Notes: a model not told the origin generated them from the letters alone. Shown: positions 23,156 to 34,215, counted from the first letter of the stretch. The stretch is 64,000 bases of DNA from Odiellus spinosus (GCA_963920705.1 OY987230.1:7511185-7575184), one strand, 5' to 3'. Translations and numbers: made by a program.

Positions 23156-23960
23156 CTGTAGCAATTGTTTAAAATTAAGAAGGGGATGGAAATGAGCTTT
23201 TGATAGCTGATTATGTATTCTTGGTATCGCTGGAAAGCCTGAATCTTAATATATTTCTACCTTAAGCCTTGTTTATATATGTTTATTAATCTATTTTTCT
23301 GCTCTAGCTTTTGAACATAAAATATCGGTTTTTTAATGTGTTTTTTTCTTCGATCTGGCCGCGTGTCATCCTTTAAAATAAGATTGAAATATAATTAATT
23401 TTTCCTTCTCTCCTCCATTAATAATTAATGTATTCAACTAGGATGATAGTAAAGAATGCCGCTGTCCAACTTCTCTATCTTTTTTCAACCCTATAACACT
23501 TTCTCTCCTTTTATATAATAAGAAAGAAAAATGCACCCTGCAGGTCGTAAAAAATAATCTAGCCCTCGGCTATTTCCGCGGCAGTCTATCCTCGAGAGAG
23601 AGCGTGTGCAATCCCACTTTTCCTATTTTTCTCATCCAACGTATATAACAGAGCCTAGGAGATGGGCGATTCCGTTCTCTAGCGAGGCGTTGGCGACTAT
23701 TATCTCGAAGACATATTTCCTTTTGTTAGGAGAAGTAAAGGGGGTAGGTTGTTGGCCCCTTTTATATATCGTGACCAAGGCTTAGCGCGAAATAAAAAAA
23801 ATATATAAGGATTGAGCGGAAAAACGAGGATTTTTCCAAAGAAAAGTAGCGGAAAAACTGGACGCCCTTCATCTTTTGTACGTAATTGAAGATGTATTTC
23901 ATACGTCGAGAACGAACGAATTGAATTAAATCTTATATAGGTCATAACGAAGCTTATAAA
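23156..23960. other. no feature seen
   Basis: Unassigned AT-rich sequence without a repeat relative in the window. Confidence 0.3.
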
Positions 23961-23964
23961 TTAA

Positions 23965-24065
23965 AAAGTAGGCACGGAATTTGCCACTCAATTCGGGCTT
24001 CTTCAAATTCATCTCGCGCCAAAAACTTGAATTTAATTTTTTGCATTCGTGACGTCGGTTTTTTG
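23965..24065 (+). repeat. GACGTCGG repeat fragment
   Basis: GCCACTCAATTCGGGCTTCT, ATCTCGCGCC and GTGACGTCGGTTTTTT in family order, without the distal half. Confidence 0.5.
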
Positions 24066-24124
24066 TTTGATTAGGTTAACTTGGGGGAGGGCTGTCTCCA
24101 TTGTATATTGGAGGATTTTGCATT

Positions 24125-24346
24125 TGAAACTGTGGGCGGGGCCTTTTGACTTCTGCTACAAGTCGGTATTCGCAAAATGCGAAATTCCTTTTTCAAACGC
24201 TTAAATTCTTGTTTCTGACTCAAAAAAGAAGACAGCAAAGACCCAAGGGGGCAAGAAAGCCTGACGTGATGGAACCCCCTTACTGGGGGAGCGCTTGTAA
24301 GGGCAAATCCTGTAACTCCCGCACTAACTGGATGACACCGAGGTGA
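24125..24346 (+). promoter_or_regulatory. possible promoter and 5' exon with GC box
   Basis: GTGGGCGGGGCC (about 24129-24140) is an Sp1-type GC box. Downstream, an open frame with many basic residues ends in CKGKSCNSRTNWMTPR, just where a strong donor GAG|GTGAGA occurs (about 24341). This fits a transcribed first exon, but I recognise no protein domain and no initiation context that decides a start. Confidence 0.25.
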
Positions 24347-25140
24347 GAGAAACCTCTGTCGTGTCAATGTCTCCCTTGCTGACTTCCTATACACTCGGGA
24401 AAAATTCAATGTTTTTATGATATGCTTGGCCATTTCTAAATTATTGTAAATTTCCAGAGCAAACCGTAAAGTATCATTACCCTACTAATTTACCGAGTAA
24501 ATTACCAGTTTTAATTTACTCTTCGTGTAAAATAATAGAAACATAATTCAAATTCACTCGCAATTCAAAGAAAATAAATAAATCAGCAACAAGAAAAGGT
24601 TAAATTAGGTTTAAATTTTATTTATTAAAAGAGACAGTTGATAATGAACAGTTTGCAAAATAGCGAAATCTAAAGCGAACCAATTCGTAATATTAATAAG
24701 TAAAAATTTTTGATGAGGAAGAAGCTTTTTTCTGGGAAAAAGAAAGAAAGAAAAAAAAAAAATGATAGCCTTTGGAAGGAAATATTTTCTTGAGAGGTGT
24801 CATCTCAAATACCACCTTTCTTCTTTTCTCTTGGCGGGGGCGTCCAGCGTTGAAAGTCACGTGATTAAACCTCTCACTTCCTGTACAGTTTAGTCTTCTC
24901 TTTTCCGGAGAGAAAGATACGGAAGAAAATATAAATCTGTTCAAAATGAGTTGGCAAAATGGAGAAGAACTAACGCGAATTGATACGCGATGAAGAAAAA
25001 CAGTCGTTACCAACTCACTTTGAATCACGAGTATATTATTGACTATTTTAACTGGGTAGGTAGCTACTTGTTATATCTTTTATTTGTTAGAAATAAATAG
25101 AACCCAGCTTTGCGTTTACTACCAACTTAATATGTCACGA
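24347..25140. other. unassigned; promoter-like words near 24855-24915
   Basis: Within about 60 bp there is a GTCACGTGAT E-box, an ACTTCCTGT ETS-type site and a TTTTCCGGA word. A short ATG frame follows at 24943 on the + strand. Suggestive of a promoter but not sufficient to call a gene. Confidence 0.25.
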
Positions 25141-25178
25141 AATATAGTAACACCTTGAAACGGAAACTCGCGGCGCCT

Positions 25179-25236
25179 ACGTTACCATGGATACGGTAAA
25201 CGATTCTACGCGCGCCTCTCCGTTGCCATGGTTACC
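25179..25236. promoter_or_regulatory. pair of RFX X-box-like sites
   Basis: GTTACCATGGATAC (25179-25192) and GTTGCCATGGTTAC (25223-25236) both match the imperfect inverted X-box pattern bound by RFX factors, 44 bp apart in a locally GC-rich stretch. Such sites mark promoters of ciliary genes in animals. No ciliary protein frame is recognisable nearby, so target and direction are unknown. Confidence 0.35.
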
Positions 25237-25496
25237 CAAGACCTTACTGCATGCTCCGAATGTTTTCTTATCCGCGTTGATTGTGGGAAAAACGCTAGGT
25301 TGGGTCTCCTTTTTGATGGTGCACTTTTTTTTAACTGTTCGTGGAAGATAATGGTTGGGTTATTTGGATATACTTCCGTACGATTAAAGAGTAAATTTAT
25401 AAGAAGTAAGGTTCTCATGGTCTAAAATTACAATTAAATTTGAATTTTATGCCTTGTACTTTCAATGTTAACTGCATAATAACAATTTTGATGTCA

Positions 25497-25640
25497 ATGG
25501 ACCACTTAAATACATAATACACATTTGCTGGCGATGGACCAACTAGAATCTTAGTAAACATTTTGCTGGCGATGGACCACCTAGAAACATAATAACCATT
25601 TTGCTGGCGATGGACCACCTAGATACATAATAGGTGGAGT
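25497..25640 (+). repeat. second locus of the 38-bp satellite, about 4 units
   Basis: GATGGACCACCTAGAAACAT, AATAACCATTTTGCTGGC and related units align with the 11762-12630 array unit but are more diverged from each other. The two loci are about 13 kb apart. Confidence 0.85.
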
Positions 25641-26685
25641 GTTAAAATATACTTAAAATTCATTAAAACTCAAAGGTTTCACGGTAATTTACAGTTAATT
25701 ATCAAAGTCGCGAACTAGATTCGCTAAGCCTAAATCCGTCTATAAGACATTTTAAACTGGGAAGATTTTCAGAAAAACTTTGATTAGCCGCGTTGTGTGA
25801 ACCGGAAATCAATTTTCTTGAATAGATTTGAATTGAACCGATTGCGCTTCAACAATCGACAGATGAAGCTACAATCGATTTATGAAGATCAAATGTGAAC
25901 AGTTTCAAACCGGAAAATTTCATTGGCGTCAGCAATAAATCTGAAATTTCTTTGAGCCTAATTAATTGTGCAATTTTAATTATTAACCGCTAATTACCAG
26001 GAAACCTTTGACCTAGTTGCGGTTATTTTTAGGGATTTTTACCAGTCTAAAACGATTAAAAATTATTTTTTCCAGAGTGTATAGTATCTCTTTATACAAC
26101 AGTCGTTTATTTCTCCTTTTTATCCTAGTAAATAGTCATATAATAAGCTCGGATTTTTGCAAACAAGAGGTTTTCCCGGAGATATTTGTGGGAGGGGTCA
26201 CGCTTAGTCGCTTCCATGGATTATAATTCAAAATTATGTTCTACAAACAGCTGATAAATACGCGCGGCTGATAAAATCTTCAGAATTGCCAGCGAATACG
26301 ACGCTCGAACTATAGTTAGGAGGGTGTAAAAAAGTATGATAAGAGTCCGCGGGTATACGGGTAAAGGGAAAAACAAAAGATTAATGGACGAATAGAAAAC
26401 CTCGGTGGCCTACATCGGCTTCAGACTGCAGTTTGGAGAGTCCCCTTCGCCCGATTAGCCATACATTATCTTCTCTCCTTACATTCGGAATTTGAATGCT
26501 TAATTCTCATTAATTAAGGCTGCCAACTGGACGCCCAGCCGCTTGTTATAATTACGCGAGATTTATTTACTCTTCTTAAAGGCTCGAATACCGAGGGATT
26601 GCTAGAACCGCTTAATCTCCAAACTAAAAGATTAAAGGGATACTAGACTCACGAAAAAAACAAGTTTTTTTTAATCGATTTAGAC
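25641..26685. other. no gene; diverged GCTGCGTT-family piece at 25785-25915
   Basis: 25785-25915 (GCCGCGTTGTGTGAACCGGA, GATGAAGCTACAATCGATTT) is a decayed member of the GCTGCGTTCATAC family. The remainder is unassigned. Confidence 0.4.
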
Positions 26686-26689
26686 GTAA

Positions 26690-26906
26690 GCTACGGTCAC
26701 AATTTTAATCGGATAAAATCAAACCGATATTCAAATGGCAGGAATCGTTTTAAGTGGTATCTGTTGACGTATCATCGTCGTAAACCGATTTATTATAGTT
26801 TCAACTGTAGGTTGTTGAAGCCGAATCGGTTTTATACTGGTTCCCGAAGCAGTTTCGAGCAATCGATTCAAATTGATTCGAGAAAAACGGTCTCCCCTTC
26901 ACACTA
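26690..26906 (-). mobile_element. GCTGCGTTCATAC family, truncated copy
   Basis: Begins GCTACGGTCACA and ends near CTCCCCTTCACACTA, lacking the opposite terminus, immediately followed by the full copy at 26909 in opposite orientation. Confidence 0.65.
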
Positions 26907-26908
26907 AA

Positions 26909-27198
26909 GCTGCGTTCATACTAGGCCTTGGAATCGATTTAAAACGTTTCAAAACGTTTCCCTAGAGTCGTGAGAACAGGAAACCGTCTTTTCTCGAATC
27001 GATTGGATTCGATTTCTCGAAACTGCTTCGGGAACCAGTTTCATACCGATTCGGTTTCAACAATCGATAGATGAAGCTACGATAAATCGATTTATAAAGA
27101 TAAAGAACACATGAGGCTTAAAACAATTCCTGGCGATTTGTATATCGGTTTAATTTTACCTTTTCAAATCGGTTAAGAAATGCTAGTGTGACCGTAGC
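26909..27198 (+). mobile_element. GCTGCGTTCATAC family element, full copy
   Basis: 290 bp from GCTGCGTTCATACTAGGCCT to CTAGTGTGACCGTAGC, colinear with 22473-22761. Confidence 0.75.
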
Positions 27199-28178
27199 TT
27201 TAAGGAATCGTCAAATCGAACTCAATATCAATTGTAAATTTGATTTCCCGAAACCACAATTTTCTAACTTTAGTTTTGTCCTTAACAAGTTCGCAAAAAC
27301 ACCGTGATTTCAGAATTAACCACTCACTTCCCCCTTCATACATTCGTTAATTAATATAGGAAAGGTTTTTTGTGCGTGTTTTTTTAATTACTAAAATCAT
27401 AGTGTATCTTCGAAAAAGAATATTTATTTTTACTTAAAAGTTCTAAGTCGTGAAAAATATAAATCTAGTGATTGGATTTTGTTTGCTTGGAAAATAAAAA
27501 AGAAAACCAGCTGTCCTATGTTTACTCGGCTAGAATTATAGGATTTCGATAAATTGAAACTTTAGTGCATCCAGGGTAAATATAAATTAACTTGATTGAG
27601 CACATTGAATAGGGTATGATTTGATAAGAATTTTGAGAAATGCTTTTATCCCAAGCAGGCTTTTCCAATTGATGGTAAAATAAGTCACAAAATCAAAGTT
27701 TATTTAAGTTTGGAAATCGAAATAACACAATTTTTTTTATCCAATCCAATCTCCCGCGATTTCCATACATCTGATTTACATTCTCTCACTAATTTATCAA
27801 CGTACGAACGTGCATATATTATCGAATCATTAGCCTTTCTAACATTTGTTTCAGGCCTATCGGAACGCGGTACTTGGTCACGTTTTGTGGTCAAACAAAA
27901 TTTGTAAGTTTGAGTACTAAAGTTTTCGGTTGAATTCGAATATTTCCGTTTAAATGATTAACATTGTACCAATTAAGCGAGTTAAAATTACAGAAGACTT
28001 ATCTTAAACTCTTCAACAGAGAATGCAGCCTAATCCACCAGTAAAAAAATTACTAACAAAGATTAAACTGTAGAAATAAATTTAAAAGTTATCCTGATAA
28101 TAGGCTTAACTGGATTCATGGAGATACTGCATTTCTTCGCGTTGGTGGGTCGCGACCATTGGGCAAAGGCCCGTGAAA
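27199..28178. other. unassigned; family A left-arm fragment at 28018-28175
   Basis: 28018-28175 has GAGAATGCAGCCTAATCCAC, AGGCTTAACTGGATTCATGG and GGTCGCGACCATTGGG, as in the left half of family A. Upstream is unassigned. Confidence 0.4.
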
Positions 28179-28275
28179 TTTCGACAAAGACGGTTTCCAG
28201 TTCACACTACTCCAGCGAAACGTTTGCAATCGGTTTGAATCGATTCGAAGGACTAGTGGACTAGTGTGACCGCGA
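28179..28275 (-). repeat. GCTGCGTTCATAC family fragment
   Basis: GACGGTTTCCAGTTCACACT, CGAAACG and GACTAGTGTGACCGCGACT mark one end region of the family. Confidence 0.55.
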
Positions 28276-28974
28276 CTTAAGTATGTCATTAGTATCCCTC
28301 TAGGCGCCTCCCAGTAACGACTACACCGACTCAACAAATACAAGAGCTACACTACATCATTTGGGGGGATGGGACGAGGTGTGGCTTAAAAACAGCTCGC
28401 TATATATTTAGTTTTAGATATTAGAATCTCCGTGGGCGTTTTCATTCTCTGAACCTTTTTTCAAACATTTTCCTTTGAATAGATTTTTGCGCACGCAGTA
28501 CCTATATATAAATTTATTACAGTCTTGTAGACTTTGCATTTTTAATGTAAGATATATACTATCCTTGATGCATCCCTTTATTTTAAATATTTACGCACTT
28601 TCTTTCATCGACTCGGAAAGCTTTTTCTGAAAGTTTTTCCTCCTTGGAGGAACTATCTAAGGAGTTACCGATTGCTGGAGTGTTAAGTCTAAGTTGGCGT
28701 AAACCATATTCGTACTCTTGAGTTCCATCGCCACAATTTGGTGGAGATTGATAACATGGCTTCACTTAATAGTTAAAAAAAGTTTACCATAGAAAAATAT
28801 TATGCTAGAATTTAAAATAGGGCTCTAGCCTTTTTTGTATAGTTTTTTCTAGCACAAAATAAAGCGGGTTATAATAAAAAAAGCCACACTTTGCCTTCCT
28901 AAAATATATTAAGATAAAAACTACGTTTTTGATCTATTAAAACCGACCGGAAAAGCAGAATGTTTAATTATTGG
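28276..28974. other. no feature seen
   Basis: Unassigned; short frames only. Confidence 0.3.
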
Positions 28975-28978
28975 TTAA

Positions 28979-29365
28979 ATTGAGGGTGAAGAGGAAAATC
29001 AAGTGATTTTTTTTAATCAATTCTTCTACTAATTATAAGACTTACCCGCGTAGTTAATTAATAGAGAAATATATTCCAATGATTTTAAAAATCAAAATAT
29101 ATTTCACTGTTCTTTTAAATCGACCCCCTCTAACCTAGAGATCGGGGTTTGGACAAGAAAATTTCTGATTATTTTATCTTTATTCATAACTTAAATTTTT
29201 TCGAGGAAAGTCTATGATAAATCCAATGTAATCGCGAATAATTTTCCGATTATTTTTTTATGATTAACTTATTAACTGATAGTTGTGGATTATTTTGTCC
29301 AAACCCCGATCTCTACTCTAACCAATCGCGTAACGTCCTGCCTTCCAGCGAACAAAATACTCGTG
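28979..29365. mobile_element. TTAA-flanked family C copy, interrupted, right end lost
   Basis: After TTAA (28975-28978) comes ATTGAGGGTGAAGAGGAAAA then CTAATTATAAGACTTACC, as in 40996. The element is split at CTCTAACC by the 8-bp-TSD element (29136-29315) and resumes with AATCGCGTAACGTCCTGCCT. The right arm stops after CAAAATACTCGTGGG. Confidence 0.7.
29136..29315. mobile_element. hAT-like MITE with 8-bp duplication, nested in family C
   Basis: 180 bp, inverted ends TAGAGATCGGGGTTTGGACA / TGTCCAAACCCCGATCTCTA, exact 8-bp duplication CTCTAACC (29128-29135 and 29316-29323). Nearly identical to the inverted copy at 29836. Confidence 0.92.
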
Positions 29366-29519
29366 GGGGTGTATTTCAAATAGACCCCCTCCCACGCAGA
29401 ATTTCGCATAATCCATATTTAAATACTTCAAAATAACCCTATTCTAATTATTTATTTTAAACACTCAACTTGTGTTAAATATTTTTCTCATTTATGTCCA
29501 TATTCTCTTTTCATTGCAG

Positions 29520-29604
29520 ATGTCCAGTGAAGCATTTTCATCAAACTTCATTGATCATCAAAGCTTTCACGTGCAAATTCCAATTTGGAGCTTGAGCTTA
29601 ACAT
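29520..29604 (+). other. possible internal exon (splice-bounded)
   Basis: A polypyrimidine tract and TTTTCATTGCAG end at 29519, and GTGAGT begins at 29605. The 85 nt between start with ATG and are open, encoding MSSEAFSSNFIDHQSFHVQI and then PIWSLSLT. Splice signals on both sides are unusually good, but no family is recognised and no partner exon is identified. Confidence 0.25.
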
Positions 29605-29835
29605 GTGAGTGTTTTTCTAAATTTATCCTAAGAGTGTTTGATCAACTTACGCTCGAATTCGCTCAGATTCGATCTTTACAATATAAATTCCATTCAAAAA
29701 GTTGTAAGGGTGACCTTTCAGAAATATTATGAGATTTTGATAGACACACCCAGTTCCTTTATTTTTTTTTAATATTTCTCGCGTGCTAGCACAATTCTAA
29801 AGCTAGTTTTTTAAAACTGTTTTATTTAACAGTAT

Positions 29836-30014
29836 TAGAGATCGGGGTTTGGACAAAATAATCCACAATTATCAGTTAATCAGTTAATCATAAAAAAATA
29901 ATCGGAAAATTATTCGCGATTACATTGGATTTATCATAGACTTTCCTCGGAAAATTTTAAGTTGTGAATAAAGATAAAATAATCAGAAATTTCTTGTCCA
30001 AACCCCGATCTCTA
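29836..30014. mobile_element. hAT-like MITE with 8-bp duplication
   Basis: 179 bp with the same TAGAGATCGGGGTTTGGACA ends and exact duplication AACAGTAT (29828-29835 and 30015-30022). It differs from the 29136 copy at only a few positions and lies in opposite orientation. Confidence 0.92.
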
Positions 30015-30022
30015 AACAGTAT

Positions 30023-30546
30023 TTTTTACGTGTCTTATGCAAGTTTCCCTTTATAGTAAGTTTCAACAGGGTTTTTTATATTTTAACCTTCCTAATCGAT
30101 TAAAAATAACGTGATCTTCATCTTAATAATACTTTTAAATGAAAAAGCAGACATTAGAAAAAAGTTAACGAATATTTTATTATAGGCCTTTGTTTAATGA
30201 TAATTAAATTTTCACTCTATAAAAATATCGTGTAATCGACACTTTAAAAAGAAAAAGCCAGTGTTTCGAGCAGATGCAGACACAAATTTTGTTTTCCTCT
30301 AGAAATAGGCCAAAACTAGATCAAACTAAAACTCGGGGGAGATTATAAAAAATACTAGGTTAGTCCTTATTTCGTTGGATGCAAATCTATACCAGTTCTA
30401 AAGCCTAAGTACTCTAGATAAATTTGCGTATATTTTGATTCAAAGAAAAAACCAAAATATCCATTAGGCTGTGTTTATTTAAAAATCTATTCAAATCCGA
30501 CATTTTCTCAGTCTCTGGCGTCTGCCATTTTTTAAAGATTTTATAA
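30023..30546. other. no feature seen
   Basis: Unassigned AT-rich sequence. Confidence 0.3.
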
Positions 30547-30553
30547 GCCTTGT

Positions 30554-30591
30554 CAGAAGCCACGATGAAACCCTCTTTTCATTGCCTTCTG
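30554..30591. mobile_element. 38-bp collapsed derivative of the 7-bp-TSD MITE
   Basis: Only CAGAAGCCACGATGAAACCC and a short ...CATTGCCTTCTG right end remain, flanked by GCCTTGT (30547-30553) and GCCTTGA (30592-30598), a 6-of-7 target duplication. The interior was deleted while both termini and the duplication survived. Confidence 0.65.
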
Positions 30592-31190
30592 GCCTTGATC
30601 ATACTTAAAGGCAAAATCGGTTCCGAAACTGGTTCAAACCGTTTTCCAAATGTCCCTGGTTCACACGCCGACGAGTCTGTTCGTCCTTAGCCAAGGGTTA
30701 AAAATGCCTGAAATTTAAAAATTATAAAAATCTAATTATTTCAAATTAATTAGTTAATAATGTTTGTTACTCGTTGCTTAATTATTTTTCACATAATTTT
30801 ATGTTATATTGGAAAAATGGATTACGTATATTTTTTTACTTTTTCATTTTAAAGTTTCTTAAGAACGCTTCAATACACAGAGGTATTATTTTTTTGTCGA
30901 AATAATGAGCAATTACTTTGCAATCGTTCCAATTCATTCTTTAAGCGACTATTCATTTTGTACATCTGAGTTCGCGAGTGCCTTCCCCCTCCGCACTAAT
31001 ACATGTCCATAGGCATTCAAACTTAATGGTGACAGCTTCACTTTAAACGGGGCGCGCAATTGGCCCAGAGGTCAATGCTATTATCTTCATATGACCACAC
31101 TAACGCGCGAATACGGAACCGACATGATCTGGTGATATTTTTGTATAGTCTGAACGGGGCTTCAAGGAGGTAAGTGTTAGAAAATACCCC
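30592..31190. repeat. decayed pieces of two MITE families
   Basis: GATCATACTTAAAGGCAAAA and TCTGAACGGGGCTTCAAGG at the two sides resemble the ends of the 31191 element. 31024-31048 (ATGGTGACAGCTTCACTTTA) is a family B right end. The middle is unassigned. Confidence 0.4.
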
Positions 31191-31590
31191 TTAAAGCCTC
31201 GTTCATACATACACCTAAAAGCGCTTCTATTTTTATATAACTGGTTTATCAAATCAAATGTGAGAAATCAGTTCGTGTTGGTTCGGGAACCTATTTGCGG
31301 GTCTAGTCGCTTCGCAGTTCAAACCGGGCCGAGACATATTCGCTTAATTAAAATAACACGATTCAAATTATAATTTCTGTCAAAAACATGAAGCAACGAG
31401 ATACAAACACGATTAACTAATTGAGATTAATTTATAAATTTTGGGAATGTCTTGGATTTTTTAAAATCGATGTTAAGCCTTGGCTATGGATGAACCGGAG
31501 CTAAAAGTCTTGTCAGCGTGTGAACCAGGAACAACTGGAGTATACCGGTTACGGAACCGATTTTTCCCTCAAATATGAACGGGGCTTAAA
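31191..31590. mobile_element. inverted-repeat element, GCCTCGTTCATAC ends
   Basis: Left TTAAAGCCTCGTTCATAC and right ATATGAACGGGGCTTAA are inverted and both adjoin TTAA. About 400 bp, non-coding. Target duplication may be TTAA, though the innermost base differs between ends. Confidence 0.55.
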
Positions 31591-31920
31591 TTCCGCCAAA
31601 TAAGATTGACATCGATTAGGCATTTTATAGTCCTCTTATCTCGATTCTTACCTTTCGCCTTTCTTGTAATACTATAATGTACTACGAGGACCTATATAAC
31701 CGCGCGGCAAAATAAATTTAACTCGTCATCTATATAGCTTTCGCTTCCGAATGAAATGTTTCTCCCAGCGTGCACTTTGTTAGATCCTCGGGCGAATCAG
31801 ATAAAAACCCATCAAGAATTCTATAAAATGGCGGGCCGAGCTAGCCCATTTCGATATCCGATAACGTCATAAGTTTTTCATTTTAATATCCTCATAAGTA
31901 GTAATTTTCAGTTAAAGTAG

Positions 31921-32400
31921 ACACGACCTGAAAAAACCTGGAAAAGTCAGGGTATTTTAAAATTGGCCCAAAAGGTCAGGGAAAAGTCGGGAAATTTGAA
32001 AATTGGCCCAAAAGGTCAAGGGAAAGTCGGGGAATTTGAAAATGGGCCCAAAAGGTCAGGGGAAAGTCGGGGAATTTGAAAATTTCTCCAAAAGGTCAGG
32101 GAAAAGTCGGGGAATTTGAAAATTGGCCCAAAAGGTCAGGGAAAAGTCAAGGAAATTAAATATTTTGGTACGTGTCAAGGAACTGTTTATGATTGGTTGA
32201 CCAATTAATTGTAACGTAATTATTATAAACTGAAAAAATTTGATTAAATATTAATGTTTTCTCATATTCCGAGTAAACTATCAACTCTGATTGATAAATT
32301 AAGTCAAATAAAAAGTTGGAATTGTCAGGGAAATTATTTAGAAATGGTCAGGGAAACCTGGAAAAGTCAGGGAAATTAACTTCCAAAATCGCTGATAATA
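31921..32400 (+). repeat. GGTCAGGGAAAAGTCGGG tandem repeat
   Basis: About six units near 38 bp built from GAATTTGAAAATTGGCCCAA and AAGGTCAGGGAAAAGTCGGG at 31921-32165, then an AT-rich gap and one further GGAAAACCTGGAAAAGTCAG-type unit at 32340-32375. Reverse orientation relative to 18905. Confidence 0.85.
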
Positions 32401-33034
32401 TTTTTTCGGCTTTATAATAGAAGAGTTTTATCTTCCTATAGGCATAGCTTTTGTGGATAAAAAATAGCATTATGTAAAAAAACACTTTCTTTAAGCAGCT
32501 TATGATAGCGTTTGAATCATTTTGCTTCTTCTTACGTAGCGGCGCCTTTAGGAACGGAATTTAAATTGACGTTTAAACTCTAATATCATATTTGTGACTC
32601 GCGGGAGAATAAAACGGCTTGCCTATATATGTTTAGATCGATAAAATAGGATTGAATCGCGCCAATTTCTATCTCGGTATCTCTTCCCCCCCCCCCCCCC
32701 CCCCCCCCAAGTTCCATATAGACCTATAGCTTTTCGGCTTTTGAAGCTATAGATCCGATCAGATTTATTTTTCTACCCCGACCAAGCTACAGTCCTTAAA
32801 AGTGCAGCTTTACATCTGGGAAAAACATACGAGTTTTGAAATATCTTCTTCCAAATATTTGGATGAAATCAGTAGGGAAATTCTGCAGGGCAAAATGCAA
32901 GCCTCATCCCTGTTGAATCTACAGGGTTGCCACATGCAGACCTGTAAAACCTGGAAAAGTCAGGGAATTTCAAAATTGGTCTAAAAAGTCAGGGAATTTT
33001 AAAATTGTTCAAAGGTCAGGGACTTTTCATATTA
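32401..33034. repeat. unassigned, with poly-C tract and GTCAGGGAATTT units
   Basis: A C homopolymer of about 22 lies at 32687-32708. At 32940-33020 there are two to three CTGGAAAAGTCAGGGAATTT-type units, which the Helitron-like element then interrupts or abuts. The 60-codon frame at 32802 has no known domain. Confidence 0.55.
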
Positions 33035-33639
33035 TCTTATATATAAAAACCACGACGTTCGTTCGTTCGTTCGTCGTTCGTTGGTTGGTTTTTTCGCGGG
33101 GGAATTTATTCCGAGCCGTTCCGGCCCCCCACGAGTTCGCTAATTTTATTGCTCTTGGAGAAACACGCCGTCTACGGAACAAAATTTAATCTGGGTTCGT
33201 AGTTCGTTTTAAATTAAAATTAGAATTAATTGAAAAATTAAATCTTCGATTTGGTATCGTTACAAACGTTTCAGTGTTTCGTTAATTTTCTTCCTGTTAG
33301 GCCTCCGCTCAGTTTAAATTATAAAATTTAATCGGGGTTCGTACCGCTTTTTACTCTTTTTAAATTAAAATTAAAGTTAAAAATTCCAGTTCGATAAAGG
33401 CTTCCGTTCGTTAACACGATAATCTGTCGTTTCAGGAGGATCCCGTTGCGGGATGCCTCGCCTTAACGCCGGCCTCCCATTGGTTGATAATGATTTGTAT
33501 AGTGTAGGGTCTTTTTTTTTCCCCACGGAGGATTGTTAGACGCGGAGTAGTAGTCTTATATATTAAAACCCGGCTTAGCATTACAGGGAGCATTTAAAAA
33601 TGGAGTGGTAATAAATTTTAAACGGAACCTTTTAAACTA

Positions 33640-34215
33640 ACGGAAAAAGATGAACATCAAGATGGCCGCCTGCAAAAAGATGAGAGTTAGATGGACGCCT
33701 GAAAAAAGATGAAAAGCAAGATGGCCGCCTGAAAAAAAAGATGAAAATTAGGTGTGTTCCCATTTCACCCAAATATTTCGCCCAAAATTATCTATTCCCA
33801 TTTCGCCCAATTGTTTGGTTAGGTAGGGTTAGGTTAGATTATTTGAGATTGGGCGAAATGGGAATTGGGTCAAATGTTTTGGGCGAAATGGGGGTAAACC
33901 AAAAATTAAGATGGAAGCATGAAAAAAGATGAAAAACGAGATGGCCGCCTTAAAAAAGATGAAAATTAAGATGGAAGCATGAAAATAGATGAAAAGCAAG
34001 ATGGCCGCCTTAAAAAAGATGAAAAGTAAGATGGCCGCCTTAAAAAAGATGAAAAGTAAGATGGCCGCCTTAAAAAAGATGAAAAGTAAGATGGCCGCAT
34101 GAAAAAAGATGAAAAGTAAGATGGCCGCATGAAAAAAAAAGATGAAAAGTAAGATGGCCGCATGAAAAGCAAGATGGCCGCCGAAAAAAAGGTGGAAAGG
34201 AAGAGGACCGCCCTT
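33640..34215 (+). repeat. 30-bp tandem repeat inside Helitron-like element
   Basis: Unit GATGAAAAGTAAGATGGCCG plus CCTTAAAAAA, about 14 units in two blocks separated by 33753-33897. Because 30 is a multiple of three, the complementary strand shows an in-frame peptide repeat, which I regard as incidental. Confidence 0.9.
33753..33897. mobile_element. small hairpin element inside the 30-bp array
   Basis: TTCCCATTTCACCCAAATAT and TCTATTCCCATTTCGCCCAA on the left are inverted in TTGGGCGAAATGGGAATTGG and TTTGGGCGAAATGGGGG on the right. AAAATTAG and AAAATTAAG border it, a possible imperfect duplication. It splits an otherwise continuous array, so it is younger than the array. Confidence 0.65.

Noticed and set aside
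24071-24433. 120-codon minus-strand frame
   Set aside because: Overlaps the GC-box region antisense; basic, low-complexity composition and no domain or start context that I can support.
33966-34172. Minus-strand frame with RRPSYFSSFL repeats
   Set aside because: Produced by the 30-bp array inside the Helitron-like element; no start context, no non-repeat sequence.
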